A stretch of 64,000 bases of DNA from Clytia hemisphaerica (Eukaryota; Cnidaria; Hydrozoa; Leptothecata; Clytiidae), in assembly GCA_902728285.1 (NCBI GenBank), contig CACVBU010000363.1, forward strand, positions 186,001 to 250,000. The letters are read 5' to 3'. The notes under the pieces are model-generated. The model made no database searches. It was given only the letters and a program-made list of their open reading frames with translations, and had not been told where the DNA came from. Both the position numbers and the translations under genes were made by a program. Positions 35,166 through 46,628 of this stretch are shown in pieces. The stretch's first letter is position 1; each line of letters begins with the position of its first letter.

Positions 35166-35974
35166 TGTCGTTATTTTTTGGGGAGTTTCTAAACATCGAC
35201 CAGAAATGGCGACCACGACCAGCGACCACGACCAGCGACCACGACCGGCGACCAGATAAATTTGGGTTATCGAGTTTACCTGCTCTCTCCACCGTAGAGA
35301 ACATCCAAATCGAGTCCTGATGTGACTTTCAAATGAACCACTGAGCACGTGGCTGAGAATTACTCTAGCTAGAGAATACTAAAAGTGACTTTTGACGTTA
35401 CCAGTCATTTTCTAGACAAAGTGACACTTTTTCACAAAAATATTGACAGGGCAATTAAGTGTGATGCCTGTAAACTTTATTACACCAAATATTTCAATTG
35501 TACCTAATGAGATGCCTTTAGTATGAATAGATAGAAATTGTCAGTAGGAAAAAGCTGGGAAGGCCAGTTTTAGAGATTCCAATCTCATCAATTATTCTAT
35601 TGTCCTTACATTGTCAAAATGACTTATTTTGACAAAATAATGGTCTGATGATCAAATATAAAGCTTTCTAAATAAATTCCAGCACAAATTTTGCCACTAA
35701 TTAATTTGATGCCGAAAATACAAAAGGATAGAAATTGACACTCTATTCAAGCTCCAAGAGCGTTGAAATGGCTACTCTACACGTTTTGCACGTGGCTTTA
35801 TAATCACTGTAGGTGAGACAGGGGTGAGCTTTACTCTTCAATTCGATAAATAAATGATCATGAGAGAAAGACTCTACGGTGGAGAAAGAGGAAAAACTCG
35901 ATAACCCAAATTTATCTGGTCGCCGGTCGTGGTCGCCATTTCTGGTCGATGTTTAGAAACTCCCTATTTTTTGT
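35166..35974. mobile_element. Foldback-like element with ~100-130-bp arms
   Basis: The left arm (35166-35299) and right arm (35873-35974) are inverted copies running 'gagtttctaaacatcgacc...gccatttctggtcg' and 'gataacccaaatttatctggtcgcc'. The left arm holds a 13-bp tandem (CGACCACGACCAG) that is single-copy in the right. The 570-bp interior is non-coding. Confidence 0.75.
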
Positions 35975-36578
35975 CTATTTTTAGACTTTAGTAAATGTAG
36001 AATTCTGTAGAATAAAAAGGTACGGAAGTGGCTTTCAAAGTAGAGCAAAAGTATGACATCTCCACTGGTAGATCAATTTTTCAAATCTGAAGACAGCGCT
36101 TGCATACTTCTTGTCAACTTACGCAAAGCCAAAAGTTCGGAGATAGCTCTTGGTTTATGATCATACATACTTATTTACCAATATGGAGAATTGAGATATT
36201 AGCTTCCCGCAACATAGAAATCGGCTGCACAAAAACTTTATATAGAAAATATCATATTGAATTCACAATCATAACCTTTTCTGATAACTTCAAAGTTCAT
36301 ATTGAACTCATAATCGAGATTGCAATCCTAAAAACTTCATCACTTACAAAAGGGAGTTCTATCAAATTTAATTTATCGTTTGATATATCAGAACCTCTTT
36401 TCCTTAAGGAACGCAATTATCAGTCAGTGTCGAAGTTACTTTAGAAATGGTCTCTCAAGGGACTCAGACAAACATTGGGCATTAATATAATAATTATGGT
36501 GATTCCACCCTTGAATTGATAATTGCGTACAAGAGGTCATCGTAATGGTAGTTTTACTGTTAAGAAAACTTAAAAGGA

Positions 36579-36778
36579 TACACCTTTTCGACGGTAGCCG
36601 CCAATTGCCGCACGGGAATTTTTTGTCCATTTTACCACCTTAAAACCGTCCCAGTCTTTTTTCGCGCCTAAAGACAATAGAAAAAAGTGTAAAAATAGGA
36701 TTGGATCAAGTTTAGGGTGGTAAATTAACTCATAAAGTGGCACGCACCTGACCGTGCGACTACGGTCGAAAAGGCGTA
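36579..36778. mobile_element. 200-bp MITE, TACACCTTTTCGAC family
   Basis: Ends TACACCTTTTCGACGGTAG and CTACGGTCGAAAAGGCGTA. The interior is nearly collinear with 19628-19827. Confidence 0.88.
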
Positions 36779-36899
36779 CTCAAAACAAAACAAAAGTGGT
36801 TTTTGTATTGTTGGAAAGGTATTCGGAGTGGTGTTTTTATCGAAAATTTTAAAAAGATCGGAAAATGAAGACTCAAAATGAAGAACATCAAAAATCTTT

Positions 36900-37050
36900 G
36901 CAGCGTTGGTTCGGGTATAATCATTTTAAAAATGTTTTGAAATCGTTCTTATCTATTTTGGTGTTATTCCTATTACATGTTCTAAAAGCCTTGAAATGGT
37001 GTTCTTACAATGTCCTTAAATTTTGATCATGAAGCTTTTGTTCTCATAGC
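36900..37050. repeat. Degenerate fragment of the TA-flanked MITE family
   Basis: 'atcgttcttatctattttggtg', 'acatgttctaaaagccttgaaatg' and 'tgttcttacaatgtccttaaattttgatcatgaagctttt' follow family order with many changes. Confidence 0.4.
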
Positions 37051-37268
37051 TAAAATTATTTAGCAATTTTAGTAAAAAAAATTCCTTTGTATGTCAATTA
37101 TTATCAATATCTTTACCCCTCGATATAGCCCTCAAGGCGGAGCACTGTTATATTATACCTCTATCACAAGATAAGGAATAGCATTATTTATTGTTAACCG
37201 GTTACCTTCTACAAGCGGGCTACACGGCTTTTTGCGCAATGCAATTGGTTCTTTACTTTACTTTTTTC

Positions 37269-37360
37269 GGGCTGTACTGAAAATATTGCCCTCGGTCAAC
37301 GCAACAACCTCGCAAGCTCGGTCGTTACTTGACCTCGGGCAATATTTCTCAGTACAGCCC
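37269..37360. mobile_element. 92-bp hairpin repeat
   Basis: GGGCTGTACTGAAAATATTG and its mirror CAATATTTCTCAGTACAGCCC enclose TCGGTCAA...TTGACCTCGG. Compact palindromic MITE. Confidence 0.75.
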
Positions 37361-38062
37361 TCACTAACCGGTCATTATTGTATTATTGTTTTTTAGGAAA
37401 ACATTGGCATTTAATATGACATAGTTTTATCAAAAAGCAACAAACGCACCTAAGTCCTAAGGCACCCGCAAAACTGTTAGTAGAAAAATCATTTCTCAAG
37501 CACCTACATCCAGACGTCCGCCTTGATGAGTAACGAGACAGTATCATTGACGCTCTTCAGATAGCTTCGCACTCAGAAGCGAAAGTTGCGGTTGCGACTA
37601 GCTGTAGTTTTCATTCTTTGATGAATCGATGTTGAGTTTTGGAAGAGTTTTGTTGAAATTATGGGTTGGAAGAAGGATATAAATATAGTGGTTCGACTGT
37701 TTAATCAATCGCCCATCGACCTGATTAAAGATTAAAGCCCTGTGTCCGATGCCGTTTCATGATATTCAACGACACACCCCTGTTTTAGCGACGTAGTTAG
37801 AATCTTTAAGCCAGAAACTGGGATAAAAAAAAGGGCTACAAACCACAAAGGGGATGGATAAACACGCATTTTTAACGGGATGGGTTTTCAAATTCGATTG
37901 TTTATAAAGCTATATCGAAGTATTTTTAATTCTCTATCCTTGAGACTAAGATTCAATTGGAGCTTTTCACCAGAAAATGACAAAGACTTCGAGTAGAAAA
38001 ATGAGCTTCGGAAAGTTATTCAGTCGACAAGTCAGAGACAAGCTTTTTACCATACCTTCTTC
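37361..38062. other. Gene-free stretch
   Basis: No open frame of note and no repeat recognised. Short 'cacacccctg' words recall the TTATAAACAC family. Confidence 0.4.
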
Positions 38063-38400
38063 TACACACTTTTTTTATAAGAATGGTGTAAATCCGTTAA
38101 CTTTTTTGAGAAAATCATCCTAAAATATTCTTACAGCATTCTTAAGTTAGGATCCTAATTCAGACTAGATTTAACAGTTAGTACATACGTCTCAAGCATA
38201 TAATGGCATTTTTGTGAAAGGAGCGAGCCTTACTTGGGGGTAATTGACAATTTATAATTGAAAATGCTCTAAAAATGGCACTCTCAGCTTGAGTAGGAAA
38301 ATTCCATGATGGTGATATTCTTAGCATTATTCTAAATTTTTTGACCATTTTCATCATGGACATTCTTATAAAGTGTATTCTTATAAAAAACAAACGTGTA
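38063..38400 (-). mobile_element. Long TA-flanked MITE subfamily, copy 1 (338 bp)
   Basis: TACACACTTTTTTTATAAGA and TTATAAAAAACAAACGTGTA ends. The interior is the reverse complement of 50877-51233, including 'gttaggatcctaattcagactagattta', 'acatacgtctcaagcata' and 'ccatgatggtgatattcttagcattattc'. Confidence 0.88.
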
Positions 38401-39029
38401 TGTACTTTCAGAAGGTTAGCCCGAAAAAAGAGAAAATTCAGCGGAATCTTTGTCGGGAAAAGAAAACTTTACATTTTAAAGGTAATAACGACCATCTTTC
38501 CAAAAAACCGCTTACAGTAACTTCAAATCAATCTGATTGTTTGAATCTCTAATTATAATGAAATTTAGCCAAATCGACCAATCAGAGCTCAGAAAAACGG
38601 TTTGATTGTCGAGCGACTTTTCGGATAGTTAACCGTTAGTATGGTAAATAAACAAACGAAAAAAAGTAAACTTACAAGAAATTATGGCCATCGGTTATAA
38701 AATGACTTCTGACTTACAATCTCATAAAAAGATTTTGTCTCGTGAACTTTGTCTTGTATGTGTGTGTATTAGCTTGAGTTATTTTTGTCATTCGCGGATG
38801 TCTCAAAAGTTGAGTGAGTGCTCTGATAATAAAAAAAAATGAATGGGGAAATTGCATTTAGTTATATTTTTTTTGTTATTTTCAACCTTTTGACACTGGC
38901 TGTTTGTTTGATAAGGCCTTCAAAAGCGTGCGTGCTCTTAACCGAAAAGATTAACAAAAAAAAATTATTTTTAGATTTTTCATTTTTTTTAATGAAATAA
39001 TAGATAGAAAAAAAATTGCTCTTAAAAAA

Positions 39030-39240
39030 ATTCTACGAATAATTTTATAAGAACAAAGAGGCTCGGTAAAACAATTTAATAAATTGAGAATAATTTAGCC
39101 TGGCTGTTCTAGAATGACTAATCTTTAAGCTCACAAAAAACTGAAAATACTGAAAATTGAATTACCTTAGAGTAAAGAATTATGAGGGTCAAAAAATAAT
39201 TCGAGGCTCATTTAAGTTTCATGATTCTTATCATAAAAAT
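39030..39240. repeat. Degenerate TA-flanked MITE relative
   Basis: 'ttttataagaacaaagaggctcgg' at the left and 'attcgaggctcatttaag...gattcttatcat' at the right, with 'ttgagaataatttagcctgg' inside. Ends are eroded. Confidence 0.4.
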
Positions 39241-40062
39241 AATGTGAAGGGAGAAAAAATAGAAAATAAATTTCGCACTCAATGGCATCAACAACACAGA
39301 AAATAAGAAAAGAAAAATATAATGAAAAAAAGATTTACAATCGATTAAACAAAGTTGATAATTTTCTTTGTCATTTTTTGTAACTTTTCCTTTTGTCATT
39401 TTTTCTGCTTTCTGATTCATTGGGGCGTCTTTTTCTCTTCAGTCATGACCACCCCCTGAAAAGTAAAAAAAAAAAATAATTCACGCGTATATTCGTGAGT
39501 GCCATAACTAGACGACTGTGAACAATAAACTCCCTCATCTCAAAATATTACCGAGTTTAAGTATGTGTGTTTTTCTGTGACGGAGACAGTAAGGTTCTAA
39601 TTTGACTAGATCCTGACCAGCTGAGGACGACGGTAAATCAGCACTTTTAACGTCCTCGATATTGCGGGTCAGAAGTGCGGGTTATTCCAAATCGCTTCAG
39701 TCACTCTACCGTCCTCAAAAGTGCAAATACATAAACTCGCTATTAAAAGACTATAGTATCACAGTAAAAATATAATTCCTTAGGCTAATCTGATTTTAAA
39801 GATTGACGTAGATGGTCTTTAATATGCAACTGTTTTCAGGTATTTTCATAAATTTAATTTCAAAATTCTTGATATTCAAAATAGATTGACCCTAGGCCTT
39901 CGACCCTTTCTGACACAACCAGGTCTTGACCCATACTGTTATATAAGTGGATTTGATAAAAGAATTGACACGTGACACTCAGTTGTAATAAGGGACTAAG
40001 TTCATGTGTGGTTGCAACGAGGGTCGATGGTGTCGTTGACTTCCAATGAAAGAGCTGAATAA

Positions 40063-40191
40063 CAGGCCCGTCGGAAGCGGGGAGACTAGGGAGACTTCAG
40101 TTTCGCCACTTTTGAGCAAATGAGATTTTTTTTCTCAAATTCGTAGGGAATTTTCAGCCTCCCCACTTTTACGTTTGTTCCACCGGGCCTG
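40063..40191. mobile_element. 129-bp CAGGCCC-type MITE, copy 1
   Basis: Begins CAGGCCCGTCGGAAGCGGGG and ends CCACCGGGCCTG (imperfect inverted ends). The interior 'gagcaaatgagattttttttctcaaattcgtag' is itself palindromic. Copy 2 is at 40989-41130. Confidence 0.85.
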
Positions 40192-40626
40192 AATATCAAT
40201 AAGGAATGATATCACAACAAAACATTTAGACAAAATTTTTCCAGCAAAAGCTTTTGCTTTTGACAAAACAAACGTGCTTGGAGTTTCCAGGCTGCCCCAA
40301 AATGTTAAGCCTCGTTTTGGCCCAAAAATATCGAAAAAAAAGAAGTTTAAAAAGAAAAAAAAACATCCAGATATTTATCAAAGGTGCAAGTTTGCCAAAT
40401 TTCAGCTAAATCTGACCATTTTTGAAGTCTTTATTTAGAGTCTATTATAAACTTTTTTTCTGCGAAAACGTCGTCCCAAGGCCCTAACAGTCGAAATTTA
40501 TTGAAAAATGAAAAAAAATGCCCCCGGATATTCAACCAACACGTCCCCAGGCATCAAAAATCAAACTTTTGAATTGTGAGAAAAAGCTCATAGCTCCTTT
40601 GAGGGTAAACCTCCTTCCCTGACTGG

Positions 40627-40807
40627 CCAAAATGTTAAGAACAAGTTAAGAACATTTTAAGGCTTTGGGGACTCTAAAACGCCCTATTTCTTAGGGAAAT
40701 GGTCAAAAATAGAACATGTTAAGAACATTTTAAGGCTTGCAAATAAAAAATTTAAGAACATCCAAAGGCTTTAAAGATTTTGGATGTTCTTATAAAAAAA
40801 ACGTGTA
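40627..40807. mobile_element. TA-flanked MITE lacking its left end
   Basis: Starts inside the family at 'actggccaaaatgttaagaacaagttaagaac' and runs to the right end TTCTTATAAAAAAAACGTGTA. Confidence 0.85.
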
Positions 40808-40889
40808 CTGAGGATAAGCCTTGGACAGTCTGAATACAATTCTTCAAATTTCTTAAAAATCATAAACATGACGAAGTGAATACTCGTCT

Positions 40890-41217
40890 TTCGGTTGTTC
40901 TTAACATAACTTGGATCTCAAGCCTTAAAATGTTCTTCCCGAAATGTTCTTATTTTCAGCATTTTTGTAGAGCATTTTGGTCTAATTACAGGCCCGGCGG
41001 AAGCGGGGAGGCTGGATAAACTTCAGCCTCTACACTTTTGAGCAAGTGAGATTTTTTCTCAAATTCCTAGCGAATTCTGTCATTTTTAGCCTTTAGCCTC
41101 CCCACCTTTATTGATGCTCCACCGGGCCTGAATGACCTAAGGAACTGAATGTTCTTGATGTTTTGGCCTCAGAACCTTATGTTCTTATATACTTTGTTCT
41201 CATATAAAAAACATACA
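40890..41217. mobile_element. TA-flanked MITE split by a CAGGCCC-type MITE
   Basis: 'gttgttcttaacataac...aagccttaaaatgttctt...tgttcttatttt' precedes and 'gatgttttggcctcagaaccttatgttcttata...aaaaacatacata' follows an insertion at 40989-41130. The left end is not preserved. Confidence 0.75.
40989..41130. mobile_element. 142-bp CAGGCCC-type MITE, copy 2 (nested)
   Basis: CAGGCCCGGCGGAAGCGGGG ... CCACCGGGCCTG, about the same length and interior as 40063-40191, lying inside a TA-flanked MITE. Confidence 0.85.
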
Positions 41218-42455
41218 TAATTTAAGCCATTTGAGTTATTTCCTTTTTCTGATCATGTTGTAAAGACATGTGAGTGCCCGTTAGTAGAGTTGATGAAATT
41301 CATCTGACACGTCACGTCGTCTCAACATTCATTTAACGTTATAAAGACGTCATGGATATCAGATGGACGTTGAATCAACGTTGAATATCCGTTATTAAGG
41401 GTTGATGAAAGGGAATCACGAATTGATCTTAATCAAAAGCGGAGAGGTCATCAAATGTCATTTCGTGTTGAGATATTATTGCTATATATAGCGTCTTACC
41501 ATATATGAAAAATCTGTTTTTTTTTGTTTGGTTATTATGCTGTTTATAAGAATTTTCATGGGAAGATGTTTATTTGTTTCTTACGAAAAAAGAACTAAAA
41601 CTCGAAATAAATTTAATTATCGCAGGCCTCGTTTTCAAAGTATTGTTGTTATGGCAATTGTGTGTGTCACTTTTTATAAAATTGGTCCAAATATCCCCCA
41701 TGCATCATTTAAGGCGATAGAATTTTTGCAGAACCAGGATCACCGGCTGGATAAAGTTTTGAGAAGTTTTTGCAAACATCAATCAAACGGGCTTGCCAAT
41801 TTACGGTACAGCGGAATCTTCGATATTCTGAGCGGGTCATACCAAAGACTTTGTATTTAGTACGAAATGGTACTTTTGCTTCTCTGAACAATGCTCAACA
41901 ACCAAGGGGAAGTGGAGCATCCAGGGAGAAAGAGTGGCACCCTCCCTTCCTTCGGGCAGACAGTTATCGAGAGAGTAGCCTTCGGGTCACCTACTACGAC
42001 TGTAGGATCGAAGACTTACTGCTTCGAAGCTAATCGGAACATCAGAGAGTAGTGATATCTGTATAAGGCTCCATTTTGATTTCTAGACATTTTTTCTTAT
42101 AGATGTATGTATCATATATATCGTGTCTGCCAAGCGAAAGATTTCACAACTTTCTATAAATACAAAAGTGTGTTTCTGATTTAAACGTTCCAACTTCTGG
42201 CCTGAGAGTTTCCGTTTTAAAACTTGTCGTGTCTTTTTGATAAAATTGCGACTTCTTTTATCTCTTTTTTTTCAAGCCTAATTAATGTGATTTATTGTTG
42301 ATTTTTATGTATAAATTTTAATTTGTATTTCTGGGCCTCCATAATTAAATTTCCAGGGTAATTTTATATAATTTAACATAATTTAGATTTCAAAATCTGA
42401 AGTTAGAATGTTATGCACGCGAATAAAATAAATTTTATTGCACTGTAGCACCGTA
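41218..42455. other. Gene-free stretch
   Basis: A degraded AACGTTGAA-type repeat lies at 41324-41400. The 110-codon frame 41528-41860 and the 87-codon frame 41770-42033 have no recognisable domain and I do not call them genes. Confidence 0.4.
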
Positions 42456-42736
42456 TACACGTTTTTTTTTTTTAAGAAACTAGTTTTACCAAGCAGCCTC
42501 AATGTTTCTTAAGAAATCGGCCTTTTGAGCCTTAAATGTTTCTTACATGTTTCTAAACTTTTTGACATAATCAGCCTTATAAAAGGCTGGATTGGAAGGT
42601 TCTTAAAAAAACCGAATTAAAAAATGTTTATTTTCCCATTCTCAGCCTCATCATGTTTCTTAGATGTTTCTTAGTTTTTAGTCATTCTGAGCCTCATGTT
42701 TCTTAAAAGTGTGTTTCTTAAAAAAAACAAACGTGT
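42456..42736. mobile_element. TA-flanked MITE variant with GTTTCTTAA words (281 bp)
   Basis: Ends TACACGTTTTTTTTTTTTAA and TTAAAAAAAACAAACGTGTA are inverted repeats. The interior replaces 'gttcttaac' with 'gtttcttaa' and keeps the 'gagcctcat'/'cagcctca' words. Confidence 0.8.
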
Positions 42737-43282
42737 AGACCTTTTCATAAATTTACGTCACAAACATCACTTGCCTCGTACTGTATTCAAACAATTACCA
42801 TGGTGATTATGTTTCTTGAGACATTAAATGATTTTTTTATGAATAGGAAGTAGTTTAAATAAAATCCGTTTTGTCAATGATCGTGAAACTTTGGTGAGTC
42901 TACTTGGCCATTGATGATTGTCAGTGTTTAATATGATAAAGTTGACTGATCTGGCGGTGCTGCTGGTGAAATGACTCATTCCGGAGTGACGTTTACAAAA
43001 ACCATTAACAGAAGTTGGGATTTTAAATGCTTTATTTTTTTACCATGAGTAACTGCCTGTACGAATGAGGTTTTTGTGTGCTAAGAACTAAATGATTCGT
43101 TCCCCCAAAAAAGAGTAAAATTCTTAAATTTTCGGGTACCTCCTTTTTTTCTGGGTTCACTTACGAAGAGCCCCCTGCAAGATGTACGAAGGATTAACGG
43201 AAAATTCCCGGACAAATGCAAAACGCAAAGGCGTATAAGAAACAACAAGAAGCCCAAGGGCATGAAGGCCCAGCATTAAAAG

Positions 43283-43516
43283 TCTTGTTTCTAAATAAGA
43301 GTGATAAAATTTGCTTACTCATCAATTTTAATTTACAAGCTTTTTTATATTGAATTGGCACGAATGTGGAGCAAGATTGGTCAGAAAGAGGAAGAGAAAA
43401 ACATTTTTTTGCTTATATTAGCACGATATAACAAACTGATATGAAACATGTGTCTGACATGAAACGGGAACACTTATTTATGTAAAAATAAAACTTTTGA
43501 AAAATCTTTAACAAAC
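43283..43516 (+). repeat. Dispersed ~235-bp repeat, copy 2
   Basis: 'aataagagtgataaaatttgcttactcatca ... gaattggcacgaatgtggagcaagattggtcagaaagaggaagaga ... gcttatattagca ... gggaacacttat' collinear with 56163-56392 and inverted relative to 26868-27065. Confidence 0.8.
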
Positions 43517-44125
43517 ATATGATTGTGTTAAAGCTCTAACTAAAGGGAGCAAAAACAAATGATAAAAAGTAAAATTAAAAAGAAACCAGCATCGAAAAAA
43601 TTTTCCTGCAACCACAGCGACTGAAGCCTCAGTAGCACTCAAAAATGCAAAATTTTTATATAAAAATGTCCATAAAAACTGAACAATTTGGAGTTATTGG
43701 CTGAAATTTTGTATAGTGACTCACTTTCAGATGCAGATCATAATTCAGTAAGTGTTTTTCCCAAAATGAGGCTATTTCAAGATGGTGTCTGACAGGGTGG
43801 CGCCGATAAGCCCTTTTGACCGTTTTGGACTGAAATGGCTTAATTTTCATATAAATGTATCTAAAATGTCCTTATTGTCTATTTTTTTAATCATTATATG
43901 CTGAAATTGTGTACAAAATTTGAGCTTTTTAGTTCAATTTTACCAGGAGAAACAGGCAAAAGAAACTTGCAAAATCAGACAAAACCGCAATACAAGTTGC
44001 AACATGCAGAATGCTCAAAATGCCTTGCGACAACTTTTTGTTTTGATTTCACTTTGTATTTTAAGGACCAGACAGGTCATTCATTTGAGGGGTATGCATG
44101 TTAGCCTCCACTGATGCAAGTTACC

Positions 44126-44464
44126 CCGGGGGGGGGGGTACTAGGGTTGGTGAATGAGGGGTATGTGCGGACGGGACCTCCGAAAACCGACCCTTACCAA
44201 ATTTTAGTGAAAAGTGACCCTTAGAGAGACTTTTTCGAAAAATTTTCTCTAATTTTCAAAAATTTCCTACCCTTAGTGAGACTTTTTTGTAATTTTTTCT
44301 CTCAAAATCAAATTTTTTTTCTAAAAATCGAGATTTTTCCCACCCTTAGAGAGACTACTTTGAAATTTCCTGATTTTTGTAACCCTTAGAGAAACTTTGA
44401 AAGGTGAAAAACCCGACCCTTACCGTCCGCACATACCCAGCACCTATTTTTGCCCCCCCCCCGG
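44126..44464. mobile_element. 339-bp G/C-run element with 8-9-bp target duplication
   Basis: Begins CCGGGGGGGGGGTACTAGGG and ends in a C run then GG. AAGTTACC(C) occurs at 44118 and again at 44465. The interior repeats 'gacccttagagagact' or 'acccttagtgagact' about every 50-70 bp and has 'ggggtatgtgcggacgg' near the left and 'ccgtccgcacatacccagc' near the right, a second inverted pair. Confidence 0.8.
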
Positions 44465-45155
44465 AAGTTACCCGACTTAAAAAAATTTACAGTGGGAAAT
44501 TTGAATTTATCGCTGTCCTCACTTACTAAAATAAAAACCCTATTTTGGAACTTGCGTTTTCTCATAAAGAGTGTGACCGTTGAAAGAATTTGTTTTGTTT
44601 TCAACTTTGTTGAACGGAATTTTTGTCGAATTTGTCAAACATTTTTTGTTGTCAAACTTTGTTGAACAGAGTTTTGGTCGAATTTGTCGAACATTTCCTG
44701 TTGTCAAAGTTTAAGTGGAACTTAATCGAATACTCACAATTTTAGTGCAGCAACCTTTGAAAATTTTGATTAATTATGTCGTCTGGTATGTACTGAAACT
44801 AAAATAACTGAGCATGATCGAGACTCCTTTAGAAAAGCTCAACAAATATAAAATTTAACCATAATTTTATGCAAAAAAAGTATCAAAATGTCCAACAATA
44901 CAAATAGAGGCTAGTCTAGTCAACATCTTGCTGTTTGAATAAATTTTCTTGTCAAATATAAAAGCCTGAACACACATTTTTTCTTCGCACACGTTAAGTT
45001 ATAATTATTCTGATAAAATGTCTGATTCCTCTTAATCATCAAGGAGATAGCAAGAGAGTACTAAACATTACATAAGAGAACATACCTGTATAATAATCTG
45101 GTTGGTGTTTGAACCTTCATTTTGAACAATAATGAGAAAACATCGATGAAAACCC

Positions 45156-45371
45156 TCAAGCAAAATCAGTGTAAAAAATGCAACTTTCAAAATAGTCTTT
45201 TAAAGCTTTTAGGTCAGTAAGTATGAACATCCACTTCTGTGGGTGCAAGTCAGAGCTACACTTAACTAATTGAAAAACATTTGAAACAGTAAACTTTCCT
45301 TTATAAGTCTCAAGATCCATAAAGAAATCAAAACATTGACCGACAACCAAAACGTGATTCTCAGGCGCCAT
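45156..45371 (-). CDS. Possible small ORF or first exon (uncertain)
   Basis: A 71-codon frame starts in a strong context (CCAAGATGGCGCCTGAG) within a locally GC-richer patch (about 45360-45640). The product (MAPENHVLVVGQCFDFFMDL...) matches no family I recognise, and no convincing splice donor or downstream exon was found. It could be a genuine short gene, a first exon or chance. Confidence 0.2.
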   Translation of the reverse strand: MAPENHVLVVGQCFDFFMDLETYKGKFTVSNVFQLVKCSSDLHPQKWMFILTDLKALKDYFESCIFYTDFA

Positions 45372-46378
45372 CTTGGATTCCGTTCGGAGGAAATAAACCC
45401 ACGGCTGCAGTAGAATCGATATTCTTTACAGCACGCAGCCTAAGACGACCCGAGCAAATCGATTAAATTTTATGCGAATGCCCCCGATTGAATCGCACTA
45501 AAAGAGCAACCATGGCACGGACAGGAGTGAGAGAGGACAGAAAAACAGAACACGGCACGGACTGCGGACAGACAGGACAGGACAGACACACGGAAAGTTC
45601 CTCTTGAAAGGCCCCTTCGCTAGCGCTGGGCCAATAACATGAGGTGCAATGAAGTATAATTCTACAATCATGGTCGGAATATATAGAGAGTTTTGTTAAA
45701 ATCATTTAAAGTTCGGGCGAGAACTGCTATTTTAGCACTTCAACTTTCTTTCATTGAATATTTTGATTTTGGAGGGGTTCGGTGACTTCTAGGCTATATT
45801 CCAAGCCTTATTGGAGCAAATTGGAGCTTTTAGATCCTGAGATCCTAAGTTCTAAGTCTCATGTTAAAACTCAGAATTAAAACTCTACTTTCCAACTGTA
45901 GTTCAACGTGCTTAAAAATAATTTGTGGTGTTTAAAATTTCACAGGGAAATCCCCTTTGTCTCAAATATTTTTTCCATGATTGTACATTGGCGAGGTACA
46001 TACTGGTATGGAGTAAAAATCAATGAAAATCGCGTTCAACACGCAAAAAATTGTGAAAAATGGCCCAAATCACGCCTCAGCCTTTTCCCTATCACGCACA
46101 CCGCTTGAGGGGTTGATAGACTCTTCATCATTGACTTCAAAGCCTCGAAGAGGCTTGATACAAAACTCCTGGACGGGAAATGAAGCCACTTATTTCACAT
46201 CCAAAACAAGTGACCCGTTTGGTTTTCATATGTTTTCACACAAAATTCTAAATGCGAGGGAAATCTTAAGGCTTCACTTTTTCTTGCTTGAGAAAGATTG
46301 GAGATCCCTCTTTAGCGCCTTCGGGGCTTAAAACTCAATGCTGGTCATTCTACGAGAGAGAAGAGACCACTGTGTACA

Positions 46379-46628
46379 TACACGTTTTTTATAAGAACAA
46401 ACTATACAAGGAAACGAGGCTTCGATGGCCAAGATGTTAAGAACATGTTAAGAACATTTTAAGGCTTCGCGGACTCTAAAACATCCGATTAGAAAAAGAA
46501 AATGGTTGTCCATTTTCTTACTAAAAAAATGGCGAAATTAAGAACATGTCAAGAACATTTTTAGGCTTAAAACTAAAAAAGTTAAGAACATCCGAAGGCT
46601 TTTGGATGTTATTATAAAAAAACATGTA
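46379..46628. mobile_element. Complete TA-flanked MITE (250 bp)
   Basis: TACACGTTTTTTATAAGAAC ... GTTATTATAAAAAAACATGTA, with the full set of internal 'gttaagaacatgttaagaacattttaaggctt' words. TA directly repeated at the right end. Confidence 0.92.

Noticed and set aside
41528-42033. Frames of 110 and 87 codons in the gene-free region
   Set aside because: No domain, no splice context and partly overlapping each other in different frames.
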